From Micromonospora sp. NBC_00421 (GTDB lineage: Bacteria > Actinomycetota > Actinomycetes > Mycobacteriales > Micromonosporaceae): a stretch of 64,000 bases of DNA. Positions 45,601 through 53,744 of the stretch are shown here, in pieces (within the stretch, counting starts at the first letter, position 1; every line of letters begins with the position of its first letter). The notes under the pieces are model-generated. The model did not search any database. It was not told the origin of the DNA and saw nothing but the letters and a program-made list of their open reading frames with translations. Location of the stretch: contig NZ_CP107929.1 in the NCBI RefSeq assembly GCF_036017915.1, positions 2,294,001-2,358,000 of the forward strand, written 5' to 3'. A program made the position numbers and the translations under genes.

Positions 45601-48600
45601 CGTCGCGGCGACCCGCCTCGGCGAGGCCGGCCAGCCATCCGGTCGGGCCGAAGAGCACGTGCGCCCGGCGGGGCATCGGCAGCACCCCGGCCAACCGGCC
45701 CCGGGCGGCCAGGTCGATCAGGTGGGCGAGGTACTGGCGGCGGAGGATCTCCACGGCGGACAGGAAGCAGCCGGGCGGGACGATCTGACCGGCGATCATG
45801 TCGCGTGGGTCGGTGAGGTAGTAGCGGTCCCGTTCGGATCGTCCGACCAGGGTCAGCACCAACGCGTTGCCGCTCCGGCGGCCGGCGCGACCGGCCCGCT
45901 GGACGTAGTTGGCCGGGCCCTGCGGCAGGGACGCCAGCACCACCGCGGAGAGGGCCCCGATGTCGATGCCCATTTCCAGGGTGGGCGTGCAGGACAGCAC
46001 GTTCGGGTCGGTGTAGCGCTCGCCGTCGCGGAACTGCTTCTCCACCGTCTCCCGCTGGGCGCGGGTGAGCATGCCGGTGTGTTCCCCGGTGACCACCCGG
46101 AACACCGGGCTGTCGAGGTAGAGGCGACGGTAGTAGTCGTCGGGGGCGGTGTCGTCGGGGGTGGCCCGGAGTCGACCGCGACAGCGGTACTGCCGGCACG
46201 GCTGGCCGAGCCAGTCGGTGACCCGCTCGGGGTGTTCGGTCTGCTGCCAGTGGCAGGTGTCGCAGCCGACCCCGGCCGACCTGGCGGACGCGTCGTCGAG
46301 GCGGGTCACCCGCAGGTGGCCGGGCAGCAGCCCGTACACCGTGTTGCCGTCGTCGGTGTCGCCGACGGCGACGATGTCGGCGGCGGCGAGCGCCGGCAGC
46401 AGTCGGGCGAGGAACCCGGCGGCGTCGCCGAGGTCCAGGCCGAGGCAGCGTGACGTCCAGTCCTGGTACCAGTTGCCGCGCGCGGTGATCACGTCGAACT
46501 CCGAGCGGGACTTCGGCGTCGCGAGCAGGAACGCGGGTGCGGAGAGGCCGTTCGGGAAGGCGGGCATCCCCGCCGGGCGGCCGCCCCAGACCTGCCACCG
46601 GGTGCCACCGCGCTTGAGGTACGGCACCAGCCACTCGTGGTAGACCGCACCCCGGGTACGCAGCCGTTCCAGCAACCCGCGCAGGAAGGCGAGGTAACGG
46701 GCATCGTCGGGCGGTGCGCCGAGGATGCCGGCCGGTCCGGTCAGGTGCACATCCCGGCAGATGGCGGCGGCCCGTGCCGGATCGTCGAGGGTGACCTCGA
46801 CGGCGACGCTGCGGGTCAGCTCCAGGGTGCGGCCCTGGCGGGAACGCAGCCCGGTCTCCATCACGGTGGCGAAGACGAGCCGTTCGCTGATCAGTTCCCA
46901 GGTGTCCCGGCTGCCGTTGTGCTCGCCGGCGAGCAGGCTGTCGACCCCGGGTTGGTCGTGCAGGTCCGGCGGGACGACGGTACAGAGGATCTCCGGTTGC
47001 GCCGCGCCCTCGATCATCCGGGCGATGAGGTCGTCGAGCCCGATCGACTCCCCGGTGACCAGTCGGCTGGCGAGCAGGGAGCGCAGCGAGAACGAGTAGG
47101 ACCGGTTGGCGACGAAACCGGCGCGGTGGGCGGCGTCCTGCACGGAGTCGTTGAAGAGCAGCGTCTTCTTCTCGGCCTCGTCCAGCTCGCCGCCGGTGAA
47201 GAGCTGGGTGATCGCCACCGAGGCGAGGGTGGCCAGGCCTGCGCCGAGGAAGCGGATGCCGTGGTCGAGTTCGCAGGAGGGGCAGCGGTCCTTCTTGGCG
47301 CCGTCGATGTCGAGGACGTCGCCGAGCACGACGATCTCGTCGTCGCTGATGTCCCGGTCCCGGTGCTCGTCGAAGGGGCGCACCCGTCGGCCGTACTCCA
47401 GGACCAGCAGGCCCCGGGCGCGCTGGCGTACCTCGTCGTCGGTGGCGGCGATCAGGGCGCGGACCTGGCGCTTGTCCCGACCGACGCTGGCCCGGTAGAT
47501 CTTGTCCGGGTCGGTCTCCAGCTCCTGCGGGTCCTTCTCCGGTGACAGCGCCATCCAGCCGGAACGCCCGCAGTGCCGGCAGTAGACGGCCGGCAGCCGG
47601 GGGTGCCGGTTGTCGGCCACGACCAGGTCGGCGTCGGTGGCGTACGGGTCCAACTCGCGTGGCGCTTCGCCGTACCAGCCGAAGGTGGCCCGGTGGGAGG
47701 TGCCGCGCAGCAGCCGGGCGACGGCGCGTACCCACAGGTGGGTTTCGATGTTGAGCAGCGGACGGCCGGGCGCTTCCGGGTTCTGCGCGACGGAGAGCAG
47801 GCCGACGAACCGGGTGAGGGCCTTCGCGGTGATCTCGGGCCGGGTCTTCATCACGCTGCCCCAGCCGGTGGCGTTCTTCCGGGGCAGCACGTCGATGATC
47901 TCGTCGAGGGTGCACGGGCGGGCCTGGAGCGAGTCGAGCACCGCCTTGGTCAGCGGGTGCTGCCGCAGCAGCGCACCGAGACGCGGCGGGTCGTCCAGGC
48001 AGCGCTCCCCGAGGATCAGCTCGGCGACCTCGGCCAGCATCCGCCCGGGGTCGCGGTCGTCGATCGCCGCGAGTTGCTCGGGGGTCGGCAGCGGCAGGCT
48101 GAAGTCCTGGCGGGCGACGAACTCGCCGGCACCGTAGCGGTCCTCCCCCACCAGCGATGCGGCGTCGAAGGCGACGCCGAAGACCTGCTCGGCGACCTCC
48201 CGGATCGCGGTACGACCGTCCCGGCCGCCGCCCTCACCGAGGGTGGCGGAGGTGGCCACCGGGCAGATCGGCCCGAGCGGCCGGTCCGGCTCGTCGAGAC
48301 CGAGCGCGGCGGCGAGCCGGCGCAGCAGCATCGCCACGTCGGTGCCCTGCGCGCCGTCGTAGGTGTGGAACTCGTCAAGCACCACGTACGCCGGCTCGGC
48401 GCCCTCCCACAGCGGGAGGTCGTCGTCGCGTTGGAGCAGCAGGTCCAGCATCTTGTAGTTGGTGATCAGGATGTCCGGCGGGGTGCGCCGCATCTCGGAG
48501 CGTTTGGTGAACACGTGCGGGTATTCGATGGCCGCGACGTCGCCGATGTAGAGGCCGGCGGTGACCGCGCTGAGCGCCGGGTCGGTGAGCAGTTCGTTGA

Positions 48601-49045
48601 TCCGCTGGGTCTGGTCGGTGGCCAGGGCGTTCATCGGGTAGAGCAGGATCGCCTTGATCCCGGCCCGGCCCTGCTGCTTCTGCCGTCGGCAGTGGTCGAG
48701 CACCGGGATCAGGAACGACTCCGTCTTGCCGGAGCCGGTGCCGGTGGTGATCAGGGTCGGCTCGGCCGCCCGCCCCTTGGTCGACAGCCGGGCGAACGCG
48801 TTCGCCTGGTGCAGGTAGGGGGTGAAGTCGGCCGGGGCCCAGTCCAGGCACGCCCGCCAGTTTCCCGCCGCCGGGCGGAAGGGGGTGCGGATCCGCAGGT
48901 ACGGCCCCCGGAAGATGCCCTGCTCCGGGTGGGAGAGAAAACCCTCCAGACCCTGGCGTACGCCGTCCTCGGTGAGGCCGAAGGTGGTGGTGAGGTACTG
49001 GGTGAGGGTCCGACGCAAGGTATCGGCGGCGATGGTCGGCCTCAT
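42617..49045 (-). CDS. Giant DEAD/DEAH helicase with DUF1998 and nuclease-like C-terminal region
   Basis: A 2142-residue protein. The N-terminal SF2 helicase has Walker A ITTGTGSGKTES (about 100-110), DEFHTYDGAQGTD (DEAH-like box), VATSATLG and, much later, the helicase C region with EMGIDIGALSAVVLASLPQGPANYVQRAGRAGRR. Between and after these are zinc clusters (CRHCGRSG, CPSC, CDTC) and the DUF1998 domain with CAQCGYV, CTSCGG and CVCRHEGRDVCHRCLLRY. The last 550 residues include RIADLRFVSADG...HWQMKL and VAVYLDGFKYHA, a pattern resembling PD-(D/E)XK/Vsr nucleases. Related proteins are DruE of Druantia and the DrmA/DrmB pair of DISARM. The order here suggests a fused helicase-DUF1998-nuclease machine that heads the second operon of the cluster. 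Coupled to the SF1 helicase gene by a 4-bp overlap. Confidence 0.85.
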   Translation of the reverse strand: MRPTIAADTLRRTLTQYLTTTFGLTEDGVRQGLEGFLSHPEQGIFRGPYLRIRTPFRPAAGNWRACLDWAPADFTPYLHQANAFARLSTKGRAAEPTLITTGTGSGKTESFLIPVLDHCRRQKQQGRAGIKAILLYPMNALATDQTQRINELLTDPALSAVTAGLYIGDVAAIEYPHVFTKRSEMRRTPPDILITNYKMLDLLLQRDDDLPLWEGAEPAYVVLDEFHTYDGAQGTDVAMLLRRLAAALGLDEPDRPLGPICPVATSATLGEGGGRDGRTAIREVAEQVFGVAFDAASLVGEDRYGAGEFVARQDFSLPLPTPEQLAAIDDRDPGRMLAEVAELILGERCLDDPPRLGALLRQHPLTKAVLDSLQARPCTLDEIIDVLPRKNATGWGSVMKTRPEITAKALTRFVGLLSVAQNPEAPGRPLLNIETHLWVRAVARLLRGTSHRATFGWYGEAPRELDPYATDADLVVADNRHPRLPAVYCRHCGRSGWMALSPEKDPQELETDPDKIYRASVGRDKRQVRALIAATDDEVRQRARGLLVLEYGRRVRPFDEHRDRDISDDEIVVLGDVLDIDGAKKDRCPSCELDHGIRFLGAGLATLASVAITQLFTGGELDEAEKKTLLFNDSVQDAAHRAGFVANRSYSFSLRSLLASRLVTGESIGLDDLIARMIEGAAQPEILCTVVPPDLHDQPGVDSLLAGEHNGSRDTWELISERLVFATVMETGLRSRQGRTLELTRSVAVEVTLDDPARAAAICRDVHLTGPAGILGAPPDDARYLAFLRGLLERLRTRGAVYHEWLVPYLKRGGTRWQVWGGRPAGMPAFPNGLSAPAFLLATPKSRSEFDVITARGNWYQDWTSRCLGLDLGDAAGFLARLLPALAAADIVAVGDTDDGNTVYGLLPGHLRVTRLDDASARSAGVGCDTCHWQQTEHPERVTDWLGQPCRQYRCRGRLRATPDDTAPDDYYRRLYLDSPVFRVVTGEHTGMLTRAQRETVEKQFRDGERYTDPNVLSCTPTLEMGIDIGALSAVVLASLPQGPANYVQRAGRAGRRSGNALVLTLVGRSERDRYYLTDPRDMIAGQIVPPGCFLSAVEILRRQYLAHLIDLAARGRLAGVLPMPRRAHVLFGPTGWLAGLAEAGRRDGGRLVQEFLTLFGDRILRAAADQLREFAVDGIVHRVKEADEVWESRLADLRRRLQELAAARGTLVSSDPDHAREIKMLKAEEGAVRRRLRDVSAAAAHGTLVEFGLLPNYALIDTRTDLEATLTWEDKSNGDRRFHSELREYARPARQALVEIAPGNSYYVRGYQHEISGLDVGPTDRPAYEQWRVCAQCGYVRTHLAKEDTSACPRCTDPGIADHGRLFQVLQPTRVLSRDRRDDARIRDDSDDRVRRFYATAIAVDIDPARVDSSWRHARDTFGVDYSRHAVIRRFNLGAQRYDRAAEFFAGDEVRINRFHTCTSCGGTTVDGAPAVGQQLAAQASGSTVVQGAEHHRPWCPYRRSPAGPGTHVELILAHQLETEALRILIPAATAVVAERVVSFAAAVRLGIAAQYGGDPAHLQVVSSTMPDGQSDGTRNFVVVYDTQPQGTGYLHRLARSEEFRRILELARQRIADCVCRHEGRDVCHRCLLRYARNEEFALMSRDGALGMLDRLLDTWTVEEGTRTDEISLIHQVESELEMRFLTKLLALGDAPGSGLRIERRTDHDGARIADLRFVSADGHNATHWQMKLQNTVKGTRPDVHFKRLDGSSPEVAVYLDGFKYHATAAHNRLADDAEKRARLRAHGYLVFAATWDDVKTWGNPDGPGRWTPYGGVCQQAARENYRRFLPGADPDELEATVWVNPVEQLMRFLAEPDLTRWQRRAEATAAGLLKQARENTATDSAGVPQRVLAALQGEPLPGPNARHIMIARARDNADCPVILVVDGRSKPLPTWTALTVVGDLPGAIADPAHKERWAGWLTWGNVIQFLTNGGGDAGQLAVSALDAFEPASMAVTEGTGFTLAQRALPLDEETATWLGVTAQSPPAEAAALDEESPWRDVLRFLDPDEITLGQLVQQLARQGLPAPIVGYELGDQGWPAELAWPDQRIAVVLTGQDDDPETEDRDRAYAEAGWHARTAREWAVDELTAQIRATGGGERR

Positions 49046-49398
49046 GAGCGAATCACCCGAGGCATGCTACGTCAGCATCCACAGTGTGTTGTTGTCTGAG
49101 TGACCTGACCGGACGGTGAGTCGGATCGGCGACACAGCGCCGATGTGTTTCAGCTGCATGGTTATGTCTGTGAGTCCCCGGCTGGCGCAACATCAACTCC
49201 CGCCACCATGGCACCACCGTCTCGACGACGAGCATCAGCGGTGTGCTGGCGTGCGGTCCTTGGGCCGATCGCCTCTCCACCCGACCCTTCCGGGCATCCA
49301 CATGTGCTGTTCGGCCGTCCAGAACTGATCATCTGGCTGCGCGATCCGGGCCGCACAACAGAGCACAATCTGTGCAGATCTCTCGAGAGGATGACTGG
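49046..49398. promoter_or_regulatory. Divergent promoter region, giant helicase versus lipoprotein
   Basis: 353 bp between outward-facing genes, noticeably less GC-rich than the helicase. No long palindrome, repeat or RNA gene could be identified. The plus-strand gene has GAGAGG ahead of its GTG. A four-codon frame (ATG ACT GGG TGA, 49391-49402) overlaps that start and could influence its translation. Confidence 0.4.
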
Positions 49399-50223
49399 GT
49401 GACGGTCCGCGCGTTTTTTATCTTGCTGACGGCAGGGTTGGTGGTGGGCCTCGCCGGCTGTGGCGACGCCGCATCGGTGCCGCAGGGCGTTGCATCTTCG
49501 CCTGCTCGGACGCCGAGCGATAAACCCAGCCTGACGCCGAGCCCCAGCCTCAGTCCCACGCCGAGCTCCTCCCCCACGCCGCTGGTGCCGTCCGGCAACG
49601 TCGTCGATCTATCATGTCAGGATCAACACGGCACCAACCGCGACTTGAGGATTTACCCTGGCCCGAAAGGCCCCCCTGATTTTTCGGAGGCATGGGCACT
49701 AAAGCTGACCTCGTGTGACGTTGTCAACAACTTCTATGAGAACAAAGTCAAACCGCTCTCCCCCTTGGAGAATGCCGTATACAAGGCATCCGAGGGAGAT
49801 GACGACGACATTTCCTTTCAATACGAGGAATGCGCGTCTGTAGACCCGGATGATGAGGCCACCGAGCCCGGTTTCAGCGTGAGCGAGGAAGACATACCGC
49901 AGATGACCGCGACTCTCAAGCTGTGCTCCAACCATCCTCAAGCGGCAAAATGGCGGGGTGCATTAAAGCGGGGACAGCGTGACGTCACGCTTGAACGGGA
50001 GGGACGCATCTTTGACGATGGCACCTACCGGGTGGGCAAGGACATCAAGCCAGGTACATATATTACGCGCGACGTGGCGGGCTGCTACTGGGAGCGGCAG
50101 AACCGCAACGGCGGAACCATTGACAACTACTTTGTCAATGGCGCCAAGCGAGTTCAGGTCACTATTCGTTCCAGCGACTACGGCTTCCACACCGAGGGAT
50201 GCGGCACCTGGCACCCCGCCTGA
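49399..50223 (+). CDS. Lipoprotein with actinobacterial DGTY C-terminal domain
   Basis: A 274-residue secreted lipoprotein. The signal peptide (MTVRAFFILLTAGLVVGLAGC) ends in the lipobox LAGC, so it is probably anchored to the membrane by a diacylated Cys. A Ser/Pro/Thr-rich spacer follows, then a Cys-containing middle domain and a C-terminal domain FDDGTYRVGKDIKPGTYITRDVAGCYWERQNRNGG... ending GCGTW, the conserved DG(T/D)Y...PGTY...CYW pattern of many actinobacterial surface proteins. Function unknown. Its AT-rich codon use differs from the chromosome backbone and matches the island. It converges with the disrupted regulator. Confidence 0.75.
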   Translation: MTVRAFFILLTAGLVVGLAGCGDAASVPQGVASSPARTPSDKPSLTPSPSLSPTPSSSPTPLVPSGNVVDLSCQDQHGTNRDLRIYPGPKGPPDFSEAWALKLTSCDVVNNFYENKVKPLSPLENAVYKASEGDDDDISFQYEECASVDPDDEATEPGFSVSEEDIPQMTATLKLCSNHPQAAKWRGALKRGQRDVTLEREGRIFDDGTYRVGKDIKPGTYITRDVAGCYWERQNRNGGTIDNYFVNGAKRVQVTIRSSDYGFHTEGCGTWHPA

Positions 50224-50391
50224 CGGTGGGCAGTCAGGCATCCCGGTGGTGGACCTCGGCGCTGATCTTCTCGATAAGCCGGCGGGACTCGTCGTGGTCC
50301 AGGGCCACCGCGTCCAGACCGGCCCAGGCCTCCTCGTACGCGGCCACCTCCGATTCTCCGTCGAGATAGAGCGCGCCGGTCAACAGCTCGC

Positions 50392-50438
50392 GGTAGACCA
50401 CCGGCGGGTCCGGCTCGACCCGGTTGACCGGCGGGAAG
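50392..50438. repeat. Left copy of the 47-bp direct repeat flanking the IS
   Basis: Identical to 52148-52194, beginning ggtagaccaccggcgggtcc. Part of the interrupted regulator's coding sequence (VNRVEPDPPVVY). A duplicated target of this length is unusual for an IS. Confidence 0.9.
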
Positions 50439-50439
50439 A

Positions 50440-52148
50440 CCCGACTTGGGCCAATTAGTGCGTGCCGTGGATCGCATCGAGGGCGGTCTGGAGATCGTCG
50501 GGGACGGGGTCGGCGGCGGTAATGGTGTGGCCGCCGGCCTGGATCTGGATGGTGCGGTAGCGGCGGGCGGTGGTGACGAAGCGTTTGATGCTCCAGCCGG
50601 TGGTGTTCTCGATCCATCGGGACACGGCCAGGGCGGCGAACACGATGGTCAGGTGCGCTTCGATGGATTCGCGGGTGTGGTGGTAGATCGGTCGGGCGGC
50701 CAGGTCGGTCTTGGACATCCGGAAGGACTTCTCGACCTGCAGGAGCCGGCTGTAGGCGCTGATCACCTGCTCCGGGTCGGGGTTGGACAGGTTGGTGACG
50801 TAGCCCTTGATCCCGGCCAGGGTCCGGTTCTTGGTCTCCAGGGTGCGGTTGACGCTCTTGGTCGCGCCGGTCAGGCGCACGTACCTGTTCCGTTTGACCG
50901 GTGTCTTGCCGGCGACGGCGTTCTCGGCTTTGCCGACCTGGGTGTCGATTCCTCGTAGGGTGCGGCGGGCCCGGTCGGCCCGGTACTGGTAGAAGATCGT
51001 GTGATCGCGGCGTTTGTCGCCGGTTCCGGCCGGCCAGGGCTGGACGAACACGTGCCCGTCGGGGATGTCGGTGTCGGGGTGGGCGTCGCGCCACGCGGCG
51101 ACGACGTAGGGCACGTCGGGGACACGGGCGCCGAGGATGAACGACAACCCGGCGGCTTCGATCGCGCGTTTATTCGCCTCCGACACCATCCCCGCGTCAG
51201 CCACCACCGTGACATCGGACAACCGGTGCGCGTCCAGGAACGCCCGCAGCACCGGCATCATGGTGGTCGTCTCGGCCCGGTTGCCCTCGAACGCGTGCAC
51301 CATCAACGGGAACCCCGCCCCGTCGGTCAGCAACCCCACGGTGATCTGCGGCTCCAGACGGCGCTCTTTCGAGAAGCCCGGCTCACGGAACCCGTCACCC
51401 TCATCGGCCTCGAAGTACAACGTCGTCACGTCGTACAGCAGCAACGTCGACGGGCCCAGGCACACATGCTCGGCGCAGGCACGCGCCAGCCGAGCCCGCC
51501 ACTGCCCGCCAGCGGGATCGACACCACCCTGCCTCCCCAACCCCGAATCGCCACTGCCGTCGGAAGCGGCGGCGTCGGGGTTCTGATCAGCTCCGGCGTA
51601 GACCCGCAGTCGCCGTTTCACCGTCCGGTAGGACGGCGGATCCATGCCGGCCTCCGACAGCACCCGCAGGGAGTCCAGCTTGCTGGTCGGCTCGATGATC
51701 CGGGCCACCACCAACGCGGCGAACACCTCGTCGCGACCGGTCGCGGCCCCGAAGCCCAACACCTCAAAGCCCCGACACAACGCGTCCAGCAAGTGCCCCA
51801 TCCGCGAGGAGGTGATCGGCAATGGAGCACCCCCGTTGGCCGGGCTGTCCGGCAACCGTAGGTCCAACTCGCCCTGCCCCGCGGCCATCCGCTGCTGCGC
51901 CACCGCCTTCAACAACTCCAGGTCCGCGTCCGTGTGCGCGGACCCGATGTGCTCGATATCCCGCGACCCCCGCCGCTGGGAGTGCACGATCTGCACCGCC
52001 CGCGCCCCAGAAGCCGTCTTCACCGTCCGCACGTACGCCACGGCCACGCACCATAGAACCCGACCCGTTTAGTGCGCACCTCCCGACACGACACCCCAGG
52101 CCACAGCCCTGCCGGCCACGAAATCAGCCAACCGTGGCCCAAGTCGGG
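50440..52148 (-). mobile_element. IS1634-family insertion sequence
   Basis: About 1.71 kb with terminal inverted repeats cccgacttgggcca (50440-50453) and its complement (52135-52148), 14 identical bases. One transposase gene fills it: its stop is 2 bp inside the left repeat. Inserted in the DUF5753 regulator, oriented with that gene, and flanked by 46-47 bp direct repeats. IS1634 of Mycoplasma mycoides is known for direct repeats of variable, sometimes very long, length, which fits this observation. Confidence 0.9.
50455..52047 (-). CDS. IS1634-family DDE transposase
   Basis: A 530-residue transposase. The start AYVRTVKTASGARAVQIVHSQRRGSRDIEHIGSAH is typical for actinobacterial IS1634 members. 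The DDE residues are in LLLYDVTTLYFE, VTVVADAGMVSEAN and the C-terminal YSRLLQVEKSFRMSKTDLAARPIYH. No frameshift is seen, so the element may still be active. GTG start. The length matches family members with intact ends. Confidence 0.92.
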   Translation of the reverse strand: MAVAYVRTVKTASGARAVQIVHSQRRGSRDIEHIGSAHTDADLELLKAVAQQRMAAGQGELDLRLPDSPANGGAPLPITSSRMGHLLDALCRGFEVLGFGAATGRDEVFAALVVARIIEPTSKLDSLRVLSEAGMDPPSYRTVKRRLRVYAGADQNPDAAASDGSGDSGLGRQGGVDPAGGQWRARLARACAEHVCLGPSTLLLYDVTTLYFEADEGDGFREPGFSKERRLEPQITVGLLTDGAGFPLMVHAFEGNRAETTTMMPVLRAFLDAHRLSDVTVVADAGMVSEANKRAIEAAGLSFILGARVPDVPYVVAAWRDAHPDTDIPDGHVFVQPWPAGTGDKRRDHTIFYQYRADRARRTLRGIDTQVGKAENAVAGKTPVKRNRYVRLTGATKSVNRTLETKNRTLAGIKGYVTNLSNPDPEQVISAYSRLLQVEKSFRMSKTDLAARPIYHHTRESIEAHLTIVFAALAVSRWIENTTGWSIKRFVTTARRYRTIQIQAGGHTITAADPVPDDLQTALDAIHGTH

Positions 52149-52194
52149 GTAGACCACCGGCGGGTCCGGCTCGACCCGGTTGACCGGCGGGAAG
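52148..52194. repeat. Right copy of the 47-bp direct repeat flanking the IS
   Basis: Identical to 50392-50438; begins at the outer end of the right inverted repeat. Together the copies mark the insertion point in the regulator. Confidence 0.9.
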
Positions 52195-53255
52195 TCGATC
52201 AGCAGGAACGGGCCCGCGAGGAGTGCCCGGTGCACCCCGACGGCGAGCGGCACCACCCGCAACGACACCTGCGGTAGCCGACTCGCCTCGACCAGGTGCC
52301 GCAACTGCGCGACCATGACCGCCGGATCGCTGACGGCACGCAGTAGCACCGCCTCGGCGAGCACCACCTCAAACCGGGGTGCCGCCGGCAGCCGCCGCAG
52401 CACCTCCTGCCGCCGCAGCCGTACCTCGATCAGCCGGTCCCGGTCCCCCACGGTGAGGTCCGGCCGTTGCCGACACACGGCCGTCGCGTAGTCGCGGGTC
52501 TGTAGCAGCACGGGGATCATCCCGTCGGCGTGCTCGCGGAGCCGACAGGCGTCGGCGGCCAGGCTGACGTAGGGCTCGCACCAGCGGGGCAGCGGATCAC
52601 CGTAGGCAGGCCACCAGCCCTTCGCCCGCGTCTCCCCGGCGAGGGTGACCAGCGCGCCGGTCAGCTCGGGCCGCGCAGCGTAGCGCTCGCACATGACCCG
52701 CACGTCGCTGCGACTCACCGCAGACCGGCCCGCCTCGATCTGCCACAGCTTGCGCCGGCTGTACTGCAACGCCTCCGCCGCGCCGTCCACCGTCATGCAC
52801 GCCTCGACCCGCAACTGCCGCAGCACCCGCCCGAGGTGCCGACGCGGCACCGACGACCCGTCGTCAACCATCGGCCCGCCGCCCCTCCCCCGGCCCGCTC
52901 CCCCGCCGCCCGTGGCACTCACCCGACGGCAGCAGCGCGTAACGGACCGCCCGCTGGTTCCGGGCCACCCCCACCCGCCGCACGCCCCGCCCGGCCCCCA
53001 CCACACCGCCGCCCCGCGAGGCCCCAGACTCATCTGGTACGCCCACCAGCCCGCCCGAGGGCCGCGAGCGCCCCGACCCACCCCCCTCCGGTACGACCTC
53101 CCCCACCAGGTCAACACCTGCCCGCCCCACCCTCAGGAACCACTTCCACCGCCGACCCATGGACCCTCCCCTGCCTCGGGCTCACCAAGCGGGTGAACAC
53201 GTGCACAGCCTACATGCTTATAAGCGTCTGCACAGTGTGATCGCTCAGGGGGCAC

Positions 53256-53489
53256 ATGTTCAGTTCGGGTGCTTCTAGCGTTGGCCCCGTGGGAAAGCTC
53301 CGGCTGGTAGCGAGCCAAGAGGTGCAGGAGATGCTTGGCGTCTCCCGCACGCGCGCCTACCAGATCACCAACTCGAAGTCGTTCCCCGATCCAGTGGCTG
53401 TCCTGTCAGTCGGACGGATCTGGCGGGCAGAAGACGTCGAGCGATGGATAAAAGACCACCGACCGGACCTGCAAGACACGGAAGCCTAA
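53256..53489 (+). CDS. Small MerR/AlpA-like helix-turn-helix protein
   Basis: A 77-residue DNA-binding protein: LVASQEVQEMLGVSRTRAYQITNSKSFPDPVAVLSVGRIWRAEDVERWI is the excisionase/AlpA-type winged helix, where a wing (VGRIWRAEDVERWI) follows the recognition helix. Such proteins direct excision of integrated elements or regulate nearby genes. Alternative start is the GTG at 53289 (VGKLRLVASQ). Located between the IS-split regulator and the methylase gene. No integrase lies in the window. Confidence 0.7.
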   Translation: MFSSGASSVGPVGKLRLVASQEVQEMLGVSRTRAYQITNSKSFPDPVAVLSVGRIWRAEDVERWIKDHRPDLQDTEA

Positions 53490-53593
53490 TGCGGCCGACT
53501 TGTTGATTACGTCAGATCCGCCCGGCATCGAGTAAATCGTCCTACCCCTTCACAAACTCCGGCACGCAAGTGACGCACGGGGATGAAGTGTAA

Positions 53594-53740
53594 TTTCCGG
53601 CGCGCCTCGATCACATCTACAAGTACGTGGACGTCGACCGCTATCGCCGCCAGCTTATCGATGTCCGCGATCATCCAGACCCCTTATGGGAAAACCCCTG
53701 CGCGGTCACCGCACTCTCCTCTGAGAGTAAAAGAGATTAG
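53594..53740 (+). pseudogene. 3' fragment of an unrecognised gene
   Basis: An open stretch of 48 codons after a TAA reads ARLDHIYKYVDVDRYRRQL, then IDVRDHPDPLWENPCAVTAL and SSESKRD, ending in TAG 4 bp before the end of the methylase gene on the other strand. The amino-acid composition looks like real protein whereas other frames do not, but no start or upstream part exists. Likely the tail of a gene truncated by rearrangement. Family not recognised. Confidence 0.45.
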
Positions 53741-53744
53741 CGGG

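Larger units (their letters stand above)
50234..52871 (-). pseudogene. XRE-family DUF5753 regulator split by an IS element
   Basis: Two parts of one gene flank the IS1634-family element. The 5' part (52871 down to about 52149) encodes an N-terminal helix-turn-helix (LGRVLRQLRVEACMTVDGAAEALQYSRRKLWQIEAGR) and most of the DUF5753 domain (LLQTRDYATAVC, PRFEVVLAEAVLLRAV). It is cut after NRVEPDPPVVY. The 3' part resumes after the second copy of the 47-bp repeat and reads RELLTGALYLDGESEVAAYEEAWAGLDAVALDHDESRRLIEKISAE to a stop at 50234. Removing the IS and one repeat copy gives a protein of about 293 residues. The usual DUF397 partner is not next to it. Confidence 0.88.

Noticed and set aside
43025..47915. 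Very long open frames on the plus strand and in a second minus frame within the DUF1998 helicase gene
   Set aside because: High-GC shadow frames with Arg/Pro/Gly-rich or Val/Gly-rich composition and no family motifs; the helicase frame has all motifs.
48157..48465. Arg-rich plus-strand frame inside the helicase gene
   Set aside because: Extreme arginine content and no start context; antisense shadow.
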